From Hungatella sp. (GTDB taxonomy: Bacteria; Bacillota; Clostridia; Lachnospirales; Lachnospiraceae), in contig JAAWBS010000001.1 of assembly GCA_022792815.1 (NCBI GenBank), positions 1 to 64,000 of the forward strand: 64,000 nucleotides of DNA, in the 5' to 3' direction. Position numbers and translations under genes: made by a program. The notes under the pieces are model-generated. The model was not told the origin of the DNA and did not search any database. It saw only the letters and a program-made list of their open reading frames with translations. Shown here piece by piece: positions 41,447-51,185 of this stretch; position 1 is the first letter of the stretch, and each line of letters opens with the position of its first letter.

Positions 41447-42967
41447 CTATACTCCGGGGCCGCTTTCTCCGGGGCCTGTTGTCCCCGGACCCGGAGTCGA
41501 AGCCGGCTCGGACGGCTGAGACGGCCCTGTGACTCCCGGACCTCCTCCGATTCCCTCCACCGGCGCTGCCGGAGCGGTCTGCTGCTCTCCCCCCGTGTTC
41601 TGGGGAGGGGCAGGCTCCGTCTGCTGAGGCGGCGGCGCCTCCGGTCCCACTTTATAAATGGCCTTGGAAGCATTATAAGTATCCGTGTGAAGAAGGATCC
41701 GCTCCGTCTCCACACCGTCGATGTAGACACATTTCCACAGTCTGGACTTAAGCCCACGATGGGCGGACTGGACGCGGATCCTAGCTCCCGGCGCAAGAGA
41801 CGGGTCCACCTGGGTGATCGGCTCTCCCGGGTCCCGGACGCTTAAGGTCTCGGACTTGTACTTGACCGTCCGGTTGGCCGGTCTGGTCTCCTTGCCGTAG
41901 ATGGTGAATGTCAGGGTCCTTCCGCTTGTGCCGCCCTCCACATAGATGGGCGTATCATAGGGGTTGGTCACCTTGATGTCTTTATATGTCCCTGCGATGG
42001 CCGCATCGTTGGACGGCGGCACATAGGTCACAATCATGGAATGGTTCTGTCTCTGCGTAATCTCCAGCTCCGCGTTGAGGGCCGCATTATACAGAGTTGT
42101 GGCGATCTGGCACACGCCGCCGCCGATGGAATCCACCACCTGGCCGTTCTCATAGGCCGCTGCCGCCGCGTAGCCGTTGGCCCTGGTAAACGGCTGCATG
42201 CACTCGTAGCCGGACAGGGTCTCCCCCGGCATCAGCACATGGCCGTTGATCTTGGAAGCACCTACCTTTAGATTGGTGGATCTGGCCGCTCCGCTGCTGC
42301 TGAAATCCGTGGAAAATGTGCCCAGCATATCCTGAATCTGGGACAGCATCTCCGTGGTCCTTGCCGGCTCCGTCACGGTCACCGATGCCTTCACGTGGAC
42401 CGGGGCCTCAAGTCCGGCCGCCAGTGCCCCATAGAACGCCTCTTTGGTCCCGTCTAAGTCTATGGCGATACCGGTCTGAGAAGGCGTCACCACAAACTGG
42501 CCGTTCTCTCTGATGACAGTGGCATCCTGGGCCTCCCTGGCAAAGGGGGCACACTGTTCCTCCACAAACCGGCCCGCCGCCTCCTGGTCCACCTTCACTT
42601 CCAGCTCTATGTTTACCGGGTTTCTGGCCAGGTCTTTCTGTTTCATATAGCGCCTGATCACATTGCCTGTGTGGTATTCTCTGACTGATTCCTCCACCAC
42701 ATCCGTGTTCTCCCAGGTAAAGCCCAGGTCCTCTGCCGTGGTCTCCACCGTGGTTCCCTCCACCTCCAGGCTAATGGTCTGTCCGGACATGCCGGCTACA
42801 TACTCCTCAATTTTCTTCTCTGCGTCCTCCGCTTCCAGTCCCCCTAAGTCCTGGCCTCCTACGGAGAGTCCTGTCGGAACCACCGCCCCCATGGCCGCTG
42901 TCGGCAGCGCCAGCATAACACCGCAGAAGGCTGCCGCAAAGCCTGCTGCCCATATCCTTCTTTTCAT
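41447..42967 (-). CDS. VanW-family exported cell-wall protein
   Basis: The 506-residue protein has a Sec signal peptide (1-28), a peptidoglycan-binding-like repeat region (about 30-210), a VanW domain (about 220-350, with YECMQPFTRANGY and SIGGGVCQIATTLYNAAL) and a tail rich in Pro, Gln and Gly (about 440-506) that may cross the wall. VanW-like proteins occur widely in Gram-positives; their role is still unclear, and this gene is not part of a vancomycin cluster. ATG follows GAGGA by about five bases. Confidence 0.88.
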   Translation of the reverse strand: MKRRIWAAGFAAAFCGVMLALPTAAMGAVVPTGLSVGGQDLGGLEAEDAEKKIEEYVAGMSGQTISLEVEGTTVETTAEDLGFTWENTDVVEESVREYHTGNVIRRYMKQKDLARNPVNIELEVKVDQEAAGRFVEEQCAPFAREAQDATVIRENGQFVVTPSQTGIAIDLDGTKEAFYGALAAGLEAPVHVKASVTVTEPARTTEMLSQIQDMLGTFSTDFSSSGAARSTNLKVGASKINGHVLMPGETLSGYECMQPFTRANGYAAAAAYENGQVVDSIGGGVCQIATTLYNAALNAELEITQRQNHSMIVTYVPPSNDAAIAGTYKDIKVTNPYDTPIYVEGGTSGRTLTFTIYGKETRPANRTVKYKSETLSVRDPGEPITQVDPSLAPGARIRVQSAHRGLKSRLWKCVYIDGVETERILLHTDTYNASKAIYKVGPEAPPPQQTEPAPPQNTGGEQQTAPAAPVEGIGGGPGVTGPSQPSEPASTPGPGTTGPGESGPGV

Positions 42968-42994
42968 AATCCTCTCCTCAAATCTACTTTCTGA

Positions 42995-43108
42995 CTAACG
43001 CAAAAGGGCACTCAACACCACAGGTGCTACCATAGACAGCACCAGCAGAATCACGATGACCGTCGAAACGATCTTTCTGTTCTTTTTATTATTGAAATCA
43101 AATAACAT
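42995..43108 (-). CDS. 37-residue single-pass membrane peptide
   Basis: ATG at 43108 follows GAGGTGAGAGCC. The product reads MLFDFNNKKNRKIVSTVIVI and continues as one hydrophobic helix to a terminal Arg. It has a basic cytoplasmic start and a 20-residue membrane span. The pattern is regular enough to be a real small protein. It precedes the VanW gene by 27 bp on the same strand and is probably co-transcribed. Function unknown. Confidence 0.62.
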   Translation of the reverse strand: MLFDFNNKKNRKIVSTVIVILLVLSMVAPVVLSALLR

Positions 43109-43209
43109 GGCTCTCACCTCTTCACTCTGATCTTTGGTCCTGTCACACAGAGGCCGAATCTCTGGGCTCTGTCTGCACAGTTGTATTTATTCTATGCTAT
43201 TTTGTCCGT

Positions 43210-44937
43210 TCACGCAAGACCCCTTTTACTGTTTTTCACCAAAATCGCCCTTGCATTGCGGCTCAGAGGATCTCTGTTTTTGTAGTCAAACACCACCAGC
43301 TGCCCGTCCCCGAAGACCTCTCCGTGGGCCATTTTGCTCATCTGCCTGGAATCATATCCCTCATATCCCGGCAAATACCGGGGGTTTTGCCTCTCTTTCA
43401 CAAAAAATTCGCGGATTCTCTCCTTATAAATGGTCTGATCCGGGGCAAAAGAGGGCCGGCTTTTCACATTTTCCCGAAGATACAGGTCATACATCAAAAG
43501 ATCCCGATACCGCAGGATCCTCCCAGGCTCTCTGTCCCTTAAAAAGTCGTAGAGGATCTCATACCTGGCCTGACGGCTGTGGCTGATCCCCTTTAGCCCG
43601 TGATGCTCATAGTAATCTCCTATGGCCTCAAACATGGCATAAGGAGACTGCCACTGTGTCTCCATCTCCCTCAGGGTATGGGTAAACTGGCCGCTGTTAT
43701 AGTAGACCTCCACCATCTCCTCCACCGCCTTCAGCCGGATCACCTCCCCGTAATCCAGCCATCTGGTGGACAGCACCTCATAGGGCGGCTCATACCCACA
43801 GACCAGGCCATAGGACGAAGCCTGACGCTCCATGTAAGAGCCCTTCAGCACCTTCAAAAACCCCAGCTGAAGCTCGTGGGGCCTCATGTGATACACCTCA
43901 TCAAAGGACTGGCAGAATCGGTCAAAGCCCTCCAGCGGAAGTCCTGCGATCAGATCCAGATGCTGGCGGATATTGCCGAATTCCCGGATCCTGGTCACCG
44001 CCTCTCTCAGACGCTCCAAGTCCATGGTCCTGTGAATCTCCTTTATGGTCTCCTGATTGGTGGTCTGCACCCCGATCTCCAGCTGGATCAGACCCGGCCT
44101 CATCTGTCCCAGCACCGAAAGCTGCTCCTCATCCAGCAGATCCGCGGAGATCTCAAAGTGGAAATTGGTCACCCCGTTGTCGTGTTCTATAAGGTATCTC
44201 CAGATCTCCAGGCAATGACTCTTTTTACAGTTAAAGGTTCGGTCCACAAACTTTACCTGAAAGACGTTTCTTTCCAGGAAGAAATCCAGCTCCCGCTTTA
44301 TAAGTTCCATACTCCTAAACCTTACGGACTTATCTATGGAAGAAAGGCAGTAACTGCAGGAGTAGGGGCATCCCCGGCTGCTCTCGTAGTAGAGGATCCG
44401 GTGCTCCATCCCCTCCAGGCTTCCATAGCAGAAGGGAATCCGGTCCATGTCCAAAAGGGGCCTCGGGGCAGCAGCCGCGATGTGTCCCGAATCCCGGCGA
44501 AACACGATCCCCCTGATGTCCTCCAGACAGAGCTGCCCTCCTTCATAAAACCGGACCAACTCCGAGAAGGTCTCCTCCCCCTCTCCTGTCATGATCCCCC
44601 GGATCCACGGCCATCTCTCCAGAGACTGTTTCGCATCGTAGGACACCTCCGGACCTCCCAGCCAGATCTGAGTCCGGGGCAGCACTTTGGCAAGATCCTT
44701 GGCCAGCCATGAGACATACCGGATATTCCAGATATAGCAGGAAAATCCCACCACCTCCGGCTTTCTCTTGTAGATATCCTGCAGGATCCTATCCATCTCA
44801 TGGTTGATGGTGTACTCGCTGATCTCCACCGAGCTGTCCTCACCCCCGGCCTCCCGGTCGGCGTAGGCTTTCAGACTGTACACTCCCAGGTTGGAGTGAA
44901 TGTATTTTGCGTTGATCGCCACCAGCAATATCTTCAT
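43210..44937 (-). CDS. B12-binding-domain radical SAM protein (DUF4080 type)
   Basis: The 575-residue protein has an N-terminal cobalamin-binding-like Rossmann domain (about 1-140), a radical SAM core with the cluster motif CPYSCSYC (near 190-197) and a C-terminal DUF4080-like region. These enzymes use a 4Fe-4S cluster and S-adenosylmethionine for radical chemistry; the substrate for this class is not known. The B12 domain lacks an obvious DxHxxG motif, so cobalamin binding is uncertain. The start is ATG 44937, 15 bp after the Sua5 gene stop. Confidence 0.88.
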   Translation of the reverse strand: MKILLVAINAKYIHSNLGVYSLKAYADREAGGEDSSVEISEYTINHEMDRILQDIYKRKPEVVGFSCYIWNIRYVSWLAKDLAKVLPRTQIWLGGPEVSYDAKQSLERWPWIRGIMTGEGEETFSELVRFYEGGQLCLEDIRGIVFRRDSGHIAAAAPRPLLDMDRIPFCYGSLEGMEHRILYYESSRGCPYSCSYCLSSIDKSVRFRSMELIKRELDFFLERNVFQVKFVDRTFNCKKSHCLEIWRYLIEHDNGVTNFHFEISADLLDEEQLSVLGQMRPGLIQLEIGVQTTNQETIKEIHRTMDLERLREAVTRIREFGNIRQHLDLIAGLPLEGFDRFCQSFDEVYHMRPHELQLGFLKVLKGSYMERQASSYGLVCGYEPPYEVLSTRWLDYGEVIRLKAVEEMVEVYYNSGQFTHTLREMETQWQSPYAMFEAIGDYYEHHGLKGISHSRQARYEILYDFLRDREPGRILRYRDLLMYDLYLRENVKSRPSFAPDQTIYKERIREFFVKERQNPRYLPGYEGYDSRQMSKMAHGEVFGDGQLVVFDYKNRDPLSRNARAILVKNSKRGLA

Positions 44938-44952
44938 AGTTGTCTCTTTCCG

Positions 44953-46059
44953 TCATACCTTTAAGATGTGATACCCTGCCGCCTTGGACAGACGGTTCAT
45001 GATAGCCTGTCCCAGATGATCTCTGGAAAAACTCTCCGAATAGATAACCTCTACCTCCAGGCTGTCAAACTCCCTGAGTACCCCAAACAGATTGTGAGCG
45101 ATAGTCTCCTCCCGGCTCCGAAGTCCCAGGCTCCGGACCCACAGGGATTTCGGATACTGCTCCACAGTCTCATCGGTACAGATGATGCCCACCCGCCGGC
45201 CCTTTTTAGCCTCCTCCATGGCAAGGCGTGTGATGGTCCGGGTCACAGCCTGGCTGACAGCGGTTCTGCGACGCCCATAGTCCCGGCTATGGGCCCGGCT
45301 CCACTCCTCGTCCTCCACCAGCACCAGCTTTGCCTTCGGCGCATAGTGGCGGTACTTCATCCCCGGGGCTCTGGGTTTTACATCCGCCGATACGGGTCCC
45401 GTCACCGCCGGGTCCACCTCCACGGCTCCCACCGTCTCCTCAAGCATCTCCAGGGTGACGGCGCCGGGCCGCAGCAGGATAGGGACCGGGCCTGTCACGT
45501 CCACGATGGTGGACTCCACCCCGATGCCCACCGGGCCTCCGTCCAGAATTAAATCGATCCTTCCGTCCATATCCTGATATACATGATCCGCCTCCGTGGG
45601 GCTTGGCCGTCCCGACGTATTGGCGCTGGGCGCTGCCACCGGCACTCCGGCAAGCCGGATCAGCCGCCTGGCCACCTCATCGTCCGGCATTCTCACTGCC
45701 ACCGTGTCCAGTCCCCCTGTGGTACCTCCGGGTACCAGACTGCTTTTGGGGAAGATCATGGTCAGCGGTCCCGGCCACCAGGCCTTCATCAGTTTCCCGG
45801 CGGCCTCCGGGATCTCCTTCACCAGCGGCTTTAAGTCCGACGGGCTTGCGATGTGGGCGATCAGGGGATTGTCCGACGGCCTTCCCTTGGCCGCGTAGAT
45901 CTTAGCCGCCGCCTTCTCGTCCAGGGCGTTGGCTCCCAGGCCGTACACCGTCTCCGTGGGAAATGCCACCAGGCCGCCTGTCTTAAGAATCCGGGCCGCC
46001 TCCTCCAGATCTTCATCCCGAAGGGCATCTCTGTCTATCACTGTCACTTTTGTCTTCAT
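44953..46059 (-). CDS. L-threonylcarbamoyladenylate synthase (Sua5 type)
   Basis: The enzyme makes threonylcarbamoyl-AMP from threonine, bicarbonate and ATP for the t6A modification at position 37 of ANN-decoding tRNAs. The 368-residue protein has the YrdC domain (about 10-200; FPTETVYGLG, KGRPSDNPL, SANTSGRPSPT) plus the C-terminal Sua5 domain (about 235-368), so it is the long form. I start it at ATG 46059, six bases after AGAAGGA; an ATG two codons earlier touches that site. A strong promoter lies upstream. Confidence 0.95.
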   Translation of the reverse strand: MKTKVTVIDRDALRDEDLEEAARILKTGGLVAFPTETVYGLGANALDEKAAAKIYAAKGRPSDNPLIAHIASPSDLKPLVKEIPEAAGKLMKAWWPGPLTMIFPKSSLVPGGTTGGLDTVAVRMPDDEVARRLIRLAGVPVAAPSANTSGRPSPTEADHVYQDMDGRIDLILDGGPVGIGVESTIVDVTGPVPILLRPGAVTLEMLEETVGAVEVDPAVTGPVSADVKPRAPGMKYRHYAPKAKLVLVEDEEWSRAHSRDYGRRRTAVSQAVTRTITRLAMEEAKKGRRVGIICTDETVEQYPKSLWVRSLGLRSREETIAHNLFGVLREFDSLEVEVIYSESFSRDHLGQAIMNRLSKAAGYHILKV

Positions 46060-46107
46060 TCTCATTCCTTCTTCTCTTTCGGACTTTCAACGGTTATTTG
46101 CCCCCTC

Positions 46108-46136
46108 ATTATACACAACCGCATCCGGGATTGCAA
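46108..46136 (-). promoter_or_regulatory. Promoter of the Sua5-radical SAM operon
   Basis: On the minus strand TTGCAA (46136-46131), a 17-base spacer and a perfect TATAAT (46113-46108) lie about 50 bp before the Sua5 start. Confidence 0.65.
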
Positions 46137-46206
46137 CTGGTGGACAACGTTCTTTTTTTCCTGATTTCCGATATACTTAAACCAAGAACATTCCCTGGAG
46201 CAGTCC

Positions 46207-46956
46207 GTGAACTCATTGAATAAACATCGGATATCCGCCTTAAAGGCCTCTCTGCCTTCCGGTCAGGAAATCCTCATGGCCATACTTCTCCTGTTTCTGA
46301 TCTACCATATGGCCCGCCAGGCGGCTATACTCACTGCGCCGGCGGCTTCCTCATCCGCCTCCACTTCCCCTGTGGTGGTCATCGACAGCGGACATGGGGG
46401 CATAGACCCGGGAAAGGTGGGCATAGACGGCAGCCTGGAAAAGGACATCAACCTACAGATCGCCAGGCGGCTCAAGACCTATCTGGAAGCCTCCGACGTG
46501 ACGGTGGTGATGACCCGTGACAGCGACTGCGGCATGTACAAGGATGGGGATAAAAACAAAAAATCGGCGGACATGAAGAACCGCTGCAGCCTCATCAACA
46601 ATGCCGCCCCGGATCTGACTGTCAGTATTCATCAGAACAGCTATCATGAGGAATCTATCAAAGGCGGCCAGGTCTTCTATTACAAAAATTCCGATGAAGG
46701 CAGAGAACTGGCAGAGATCCTTCAGAAGCGCTTTGACTTTGTCCTGGGTGACGGCAACACCCGGGCTGCCAAGGCCAACTCCAACTACTATCTGCTGCTC
46801 CACGTCCGCTCCCCCATCGTCATCGTGGAATGCGGATTCCTCAGCAACTCCGGCGAAGCCGCCAAACTGGGGTCTCCCGACTATCAGGACCGGCTGGCCT
46901 GGACCATCCACATGGGGATTATGGAGTATCTCAACAGCGCACAGAGCAGGCCCTAA
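46207..46956 (+). CDS. CwlD-like N-acetylmuramoyl-L-alanine amidase
   Basis: The 249-residue protein has an N-terminal signal anchor (about 20-45) and an Amidase_3 domain: VVVIDSGHGGIDPGKVG (zinc His, near 57-73), SIHQNSYHEESIKGG (second zinc His, near 139-153) and IVIVECGFLSN with the catalytic Glu. CwlD in spore formers helps make muramic-delta-lactam in the spore cortex; the size and anchor fit that type. The start is GTG 46207, six bases after GGAG. Its end overlaps the convergent phosphoesterase gene by four bases. Confidence 0.88.
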   Translation: MNSLNKHRISALKASLPSGQEILMAILLLFLIYHMARQAAILTAPAASSSASTSPVVVIDSGHGGIDPGKVGIDGSLEKDINLQIARRLKTYLEASDVTVVMTRDSDCGMYKDGDKNKKSADMKNRCSLINNAAPDLTVSIHQNSYHEESIKGGQVFYYKNSDEGRELAEILQKRFDFVLGDGNTRAAKANSNYYLLLHVRSPIVIVECGFLSNSGEAAKLGSPDYQDRLAWTIHMGIMEYLNSAQSRP

Positions 46957-48380
46957 GGCCTGCTCCTCTTGTTGTAGTCTATGGTTCCGTCCTCTAAGAC
47001 CTCCTCCATGTACATGGCCAGAAGGCTGGTGCGGTCCAGCTGTTTCCACTGCTCATAGCTTGGGCTTCCCATCACGTAATCCCGCACCTCATAGGCATTG
47101 CCGGCGACCGCCTGGACATTGAGGATGGCATACAACTCCGCCATATCCCGAATCTCGTCCTGGGTCAGCTCCTTTCCCTGCAGCTCCCCGACCGCCCTCT
47201 TATAAAAGGTATCCTGAAGAAATTCATCGGCATACCACTCAAAGTCCTGAAGATTCCGGTCCGGATTATTCCTCCGCTCCGCCCACGCGGACACATCGGT
47301 CTTTTCCGTCCAATAGAAATAGTGGTCCGAACCAAAGAACTGGAGGACCCCATACTGGCAGGGAAACACAGACAGTGCTGAGGTGACGATCTCGTCGATG
47401 TCGTAATCCTCTGAAGTCTTGTAGTGCTGTACATGAAGGTGGCCGCTTAAAAACAGCCCGGCCCCCCATCGGTCCAGGATCTCTTCCAGCTGTTCCGCGT
47501 GCTCGATGGTACAGTCCTTCTCATAGATCCTGCTCTCGTCCATAAGGTTGTGATGAGCCACCACGAGAACCTGGCGCCCCTGAGCCCAGGCCTCCTCCAA
47601 CTGCTCCTCCAGCCATTGGTATGTGTCGGTGCCGATCATACCTCCCACCTGAACCGCTTCCTCATACTGACAGCTGTCCAGCATCACCAGCCAAGTCCCG
47701 TCCGTCATCTGGTACACATAGCTGAGGGACGAGCCGTCCCGGCTCAGGGCATCCCCGTACCCGAACTCGTCATAGATGTTGGCAAACTGCCTTGGACTGG
47801 TAGGTTCCGCAGGTATGACTTCATCGGCCCTGTAGGAGACAGCCTGGGGATTGTTGATATCATGGTTGCCCGGGATCACCGCCACAGGGATCCCCGCATC
47901 CTTCACCCGCCTCAGCTGCTGCGCCAGGGTCTCGTGGCTGGCCTTGGCCCCGTTTAAGGTCAAATCCCCGGCCAAAATCAGTACCTGGGGACGTCTTTTG
48001 ATCACCTGATCCAAAAACGCCTCCGTGATCTCCCAGCCGTAGAAAACCATCTGTCCGTCTCTGTTTGACGCCGCCTGCATGAACGCATCGCCAAAATCCG
48101 TCAGCTCTTTGGACAGGTAATGGAGGTCCGCCGCAATCACGATCTCCGGATTGACGGTGTGGGTCTCCGTGGGAAGTTCCGGCAGGTCAAGGGGTGCGAT
48201 GGTGGTCTCCTCCGGGGGAAGCCAAGGCATGGTAGGACCTGCCTCAGTCTCAATCTGTGTCTCCCTCTCGATCATAATGTCTGACCCCAGCGCAGCCTCC
48301 TCCCGGCCGGAATTGATGTAAGAACAGCCGCTTAGCAGCAAAAATCCTGCCAGCAGCCATAAGATTCCTCCTCGTCTCAT
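46953..48380 (-). CDS. Exported metallophosphoesterase lipoprotein
   Basis: The 475-residue protein has a lipobox (LLLSGCS, Cys near residue 19), so it should be anchored to the outer face of the membrane. The calcineurin-like motifs are in order: AADLHYLSKE (near 85), LAGDLTLNGAKASHE, PGNHDINN, VVAHHNLMD and SGHLHVQHYK. The substrate is unknown; such enzymes may act on nucleotides or phosphorylated wall polymers. It follows the GH18 gene by 13 bp on the same strand. Confidence 0.9.
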   Translation of the reverse strand: MRRGGILWLLAGFLLLSGCSYINSGREEAALGSDIMIERETQIETEAGPTMPWLPPEETTIAPLDLPELPTETHTVNPEIVIAADLHYLSKELTDFGDAFMQAASNRDGQMVFYGWEITEAFLDQVIKRRPQVLILAGDLTLNGAKASHETLAQQLRRVKDAGIPVAVIPGNHDINNPQAVSYRADEVIPAEPTSPRQFANIYDEFGYGDALSRDGSSLSYVYQMTDGTWLVMLDSCQYEEAVQVGGMIGTDTYQWLEEQLEEAWAQGRQVLVVAHHNLMDESRIYEKDCTIEHAEQLEEILDRWGAGLFLSGHLHVQHYKTSEDYDIDEIVTSALSVFPCQYGVLQFFGSDHYFYWTEKTDVSAWAERRNNPDRNLQDFEWYADEFLQDTFYKRAVGELQGKELTQDEIRDMAELYAILNVQAVAGNAYEVRDYVMGSPSYEQWKQLDRTSLLAMYMEEVLEDGTIDYNKRSRP

Positions 48381-48393
48381 GGTATCGCCCCTG

Positions 48394-50067
48394 TCATCGA
48401 TTTACTTTCACCACATCCCAGATGGAGGCAGACTCAAACCCCAGCTTCCAACAGCCCACCCCGGCCAGCTGGTATTTTTCGATCAAATCCATCTTGAGCC
48501 CTAAAGATCGCTCCTCCTCCATCCAGATCTGCTTCAGCCCCTCCTCCGTGGAAAGCTCTCCGTAATACTGGCCCATGTCCTCCTGCCAGAACAGCTCCAC
48601 ACCGTTTTCCTCGATCCACTTCTGCGCCCCCGCAATCCCCAGGGCGGAAGACGTAGTCTTATCATCCTTGATGGTCCACACTCTCGTGTAGAAGGGCACC
48701 GCATTGATCACCTTTTCATGGGGGACCTCCTCGATAGTGTTTTGGATCCCTTCCTGTACATAGGAGTAGGAAGCCACAGAGCCGGCTTCCCCGCCGGCAT
48801 AATGCTCGTCATAGCCCATGACGATCACATAATCTGCCACCCGCCCCTGCTCCGCCCGGTTATAAAAGGAATTGTAGCCGGCCGGAACGTAATTGTCCAC
48901 AGACAGAATCACACCCTCCTTGCGGCAGGACACCGACAATTCTCTGATAAACTGGACATAGTGAGGGCCTGCCTCCGGCTTGATCCCCTCGATATCCAGA
49001 TTGATGCCGTCCAGGCCATATTGCTTCACATCCTCCATCAGACCGGCGATCAGCCTCTTTCGCACGGAGGTCTGAGAGAACAAAATCTCCGAGTTTACGT
49101 TGTCTCCCATGTTGAAATTATCCAGAACCGCCCACACCTGCATCCCCATCTCGTGGGCCTTATCCACATAGTCCCGATCCGCATAGGAATGATAGTTCCC
49201 CCTGTTGTCCGTCAGAGCAAACCAGGTGGGGGCGATCACATTGACCCCCTCAGTGTTGGCGATCAGCTCTTCCATGGCCCCGTTGGCATCCTCGTGAGTC
49301 ACCTGGTGCCAAGCCAGACACACCTTCTCGTCCAGGGAGATGCTGGTGTACTCCGGAAGCTCCATGGTACAGGGATTCTCCTCAGTCTGTGTCCGGGCGA
49401 TCCTTTTGTTCTTAAGATACCCGATAAAACCGTCCTCCGTCAGCACTCTGGCCCATTCCTCCGACTGATCCAGGATCTGAAAGTTCCCCTCTTTCTCCAC
49501 ATAGGTCAGAATCGGACTCTTGATATCCTCCCCCACCCGCACCGGGGTCCGCTTGGCGCTTACTCCTGTCTGTATCGGCTCCCACCGGTCATCTATGTAT
49601 ACCCGCTTGTGATCTTCTCCCTCCACGAAACCGTAAACTTCCACTGCCGTGTAATTGGTGATGAGACCCACAGAGAGGTAGATCCCGCTCTTTTCCGCAA
49701 GAATCAGGGGCAGACCAGTGCTGCCTTTTGTCCTTCTGTCCGCGTAGACGATGGTGTCCGGAAGGGTGTACACCAAAAGCTTCTCTACCTCATCCCAGTA
49801 GAACTTCTCATTGATCCGGCTGTTGACCCACTTCACCGGCAGATAGATCTGCCCGTCTCTCGTAAGACCCACATCCTCCTGGAGCTTTCCGTTAAAAAAA
49901 AGAGCCGTCTCCTCCCCGCTGACTCCCAGCACCATATCCAGATCTGCCGGTTCCTTAGATGGGATGTAGCGCTGTAAGATCGTGACCCCCACCACAGCTC
50001 CTGCTCCCAGCACCAGCAGCAAAATCATCATGACAATAATAAAAATTGGAATCCTCTTCTCCTTCAA
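48394..50067 (-). CDS. GH18-family glycoside hydrolase with membrane anchor and SH3-like region
   Basis: The 557-residue protein has an N-terminal membrane anchor (about 7-30), a copper-amine-oxidase-N-like/SH3-like region (about 45-225) and a GH18 barrel (about 240-557) with DGINLDIEG carrying the catalytic Glu. It resembles spore-cortex lytic enzymes of the YaaH/SleL type and likely cuts peptidoglycan or chitin-like chains outside the cell. The start is TTG 50067, directly after GGAGGAGGAACC. A TATACT box is visible upstream but without a convincing -35. Confidence 0.85.
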   Translation of the reverse strand: MKEKRIPIFIIVMMILLLVLGAGAVVGVTILQRYIPSKEPADLDMVLGVSGEETALFFNGKLQEDVGLTRDGQIYLPVKWVNSRINEKFYWDEVEKLLVYTLPDTIVYADRRTKGSTGLPLILAEKSGIYLSVGLITNYTAVEVYGFVEGEDHKRVYIDDRWEPIQTGVSAKRTPVRVGEDIKSPILTYVEKEGNFQILDQSEEWARVLTEDGFIGYLKNKRIARTQTEENPCTMELPEYTSISLDEKVCLAWHQVTHEDANGAMEELIANTEGVNVIAPTWFALTDNRGNYHSYADRDYVDKAHEMGMQVWAVLDNFNMGDNVNSEILFSQTSVRKRLIAGLMEDVKQYGLDGINLDIEGIKPEAGPHYVQFIRELSVSCRKEGVILSVDNYVPAGYNSFYNRAEQGRVADYVIVMGYDEHYAGGEAGSVASYSYVQEGIQNTIEEVPHEKVINAVPFYTRVWTIKDDKTTSSALGIAGAQKWIEENGVELFWQEDMGQYYGELSTEEGLKQIWMEEERSLGLKMDLIEKYQLAGVGCWKLGFESASIWDVVKVNR

Positions 50068-50164
50068 GGTTCCTCCTCCTGTGCATATTTTTTTAAGTAT
50101 AGCACATTTTTAGATGCCTGTATCTTAAGTTTTTTTTAAGTAGGGGCACTTTCCTATGAGATAA

Positions 50165-50193
50165 GAAAGCGGACGTGTCGTCCGTCCGCTTTC
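50165..50193 (-). terminator. Hairpin terminator of the kinase operon
   Basis: GAAAGCGGAC (50165-50174) pairs perfectly with GTCCGCTTTC (50184-50193) around nine bases. On the minus strand it lies 56 bp after the 74-residue gene and is followed by only a weak T stretch. Confidence 0.5.
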
Positions 50194-50248
50194 CCGCCCC
50201 TTAACCATTGGCTGCTGGCTGAATCTGGTATTCTCCGGGGCCTTCCTG

Positions 50249-50473
50249 TTACTTGTTATACACCCGGTCAAAATGGATCTCCTTTAGAGTCCCCTCCTCT
50301 GTCCCTACATAATCACACATATAAAAGGCTCCATCTTCCCGAACCTGGAAGATCTTCTCCCAGTCCTCTTCCGCTGCCTCCTGTCCGTCAATATAGATTG
50401 GAACTCCTATGGATTCAAATCTTCTGAACCCGTCCACATACTGCTTCTGCTCCTCTGCACTATACTCTTTCAT
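50249..50473 (-). CDS. Small acidic protein of unknown function
   Basis: The 74-residue soluble acidic protein has no membrane segment and one Cys. Its start ATG 50473 lies 14 bases inside the end of the preceding MinD-like gene, after GAGGAGAG, so it is translationally coupled to it. The sequence (DGFRRFESIGVPIYIDGQEA) is not a family I know. It may be a partner or regulator of the kinase/MinD-like pair. Confidence 0.62.
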   Translation of the reverse strand: MKEYSAEEQKQYVDGFRRFESIGVPIYIDGQEAAEEDWEKIFQVREDGAFYMCDYVGTEEGTLKEIHFDRVYNK

Positions 50474-51164
50474 TTGACTTTCTCTCCTCTTTTGACCTCA
50501 AAAACTGCCCTTTTCCCCTCAGGAGGCCTTTTCGTGACACATCACCTGAAAAAGGGCTCCGGTCCAGCGCCGTCTCCATCCATCCCATCAGCTCTCTGGT
50601 GACGGTAAAGGCATCTGCTGAAAGAGGAACTCTCTCGATCTTCGGTCTCCGCCTTTTATTCCACTCTGCTCTGGATTCTTCACTGCCAAAGGCAGCAAAA
50701 AATTGCCAGCTTTCTCTCCCCGGGGATTCCCTAGATCTCATAAGTTCCCAAAACGCCTCCATCTGCCACTCGCTGAAGGATATTAGGATCCACACGGCTT
50801 TGCACCGCGTAAGTTCTGTCTCAGTCATTTCATCCAGGACGCCGAAATCGATCAGCACCCTCTCGTATCCTTCTCCCAGGCATCTCATCAGCCGGCCCGC
50901 CTCTGCCCGTGGGTAGTAATCTGCCTGCAAGATTCGATAGCGGTCTTTCTCCTTTTCTTCTCCCGTGCACAAGATTCCCAGACGGTCAAAATCTCCATGG
51001 TCGTTCCACTCCAGCACCGCCGTCTTTCTCCCCTGTGCACTGCACAGATAATTGGCCAGCATCAGAGTCAGGTGGGTCACCCCAGTGCCTCTGCCGGCCC
51101 CGGCCAGGCCTATGATCCAAGGCTTTGTCTCCCCTCCCCCAAAACGGCCTTTTGCAAATCTCAT
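50460..51164 (-). CDS. MinD/ParA-like protein with defective P-loop
   Basis: The 234-residue protein has the layout of a ParA/MinD NTPase, but the deviant Walker A reads GAGRGTGVTH (22-31), with Val in place of the signature lysine of GKT and His in place of Ser/Thr. The next strand has KTAVLEWNDHGDF, which matches KTIYEEWNDSQD in the C-terminal domain of the neighbouring kinase. The two domains are paralogues. Nucleotide binding is unlikely or altered, so the protein may be a scaffold. The start is ATG after AGAGGAG, 21 bp after the kinase gene. Confidence 0.75.
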   Translation of the reverse strand: MRFAKGRFGGGETKPWIIGLAGAGRGTGVTHLTLMLANYLCSAQGRKTAVLEWNDHGDFDRLGILCTGEEKEKDRYRILQADYYPRAEAGRLMRCLGEGYERVLIDFGVLDEMTETELTRCKAVWILISFSEWQMEAFWELMRSRESPGRESWQFFAAFGSEESRAEWNKRRRPKIERVPLSADAFTVTRELMGWMETALDRSPFSGDVSRKGLLRGKGQFLRSKEERKSNERV

Positions 51165-51185
51165 GGTTCTCCTCTGCGGTTCCTT

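Noticed and set aside
41407-41796. 129-codon frame within the VanW gene, Arg/Ser-rich
   Set aside because: It is a shadow of the Pro/Gly-rich VanW tail.
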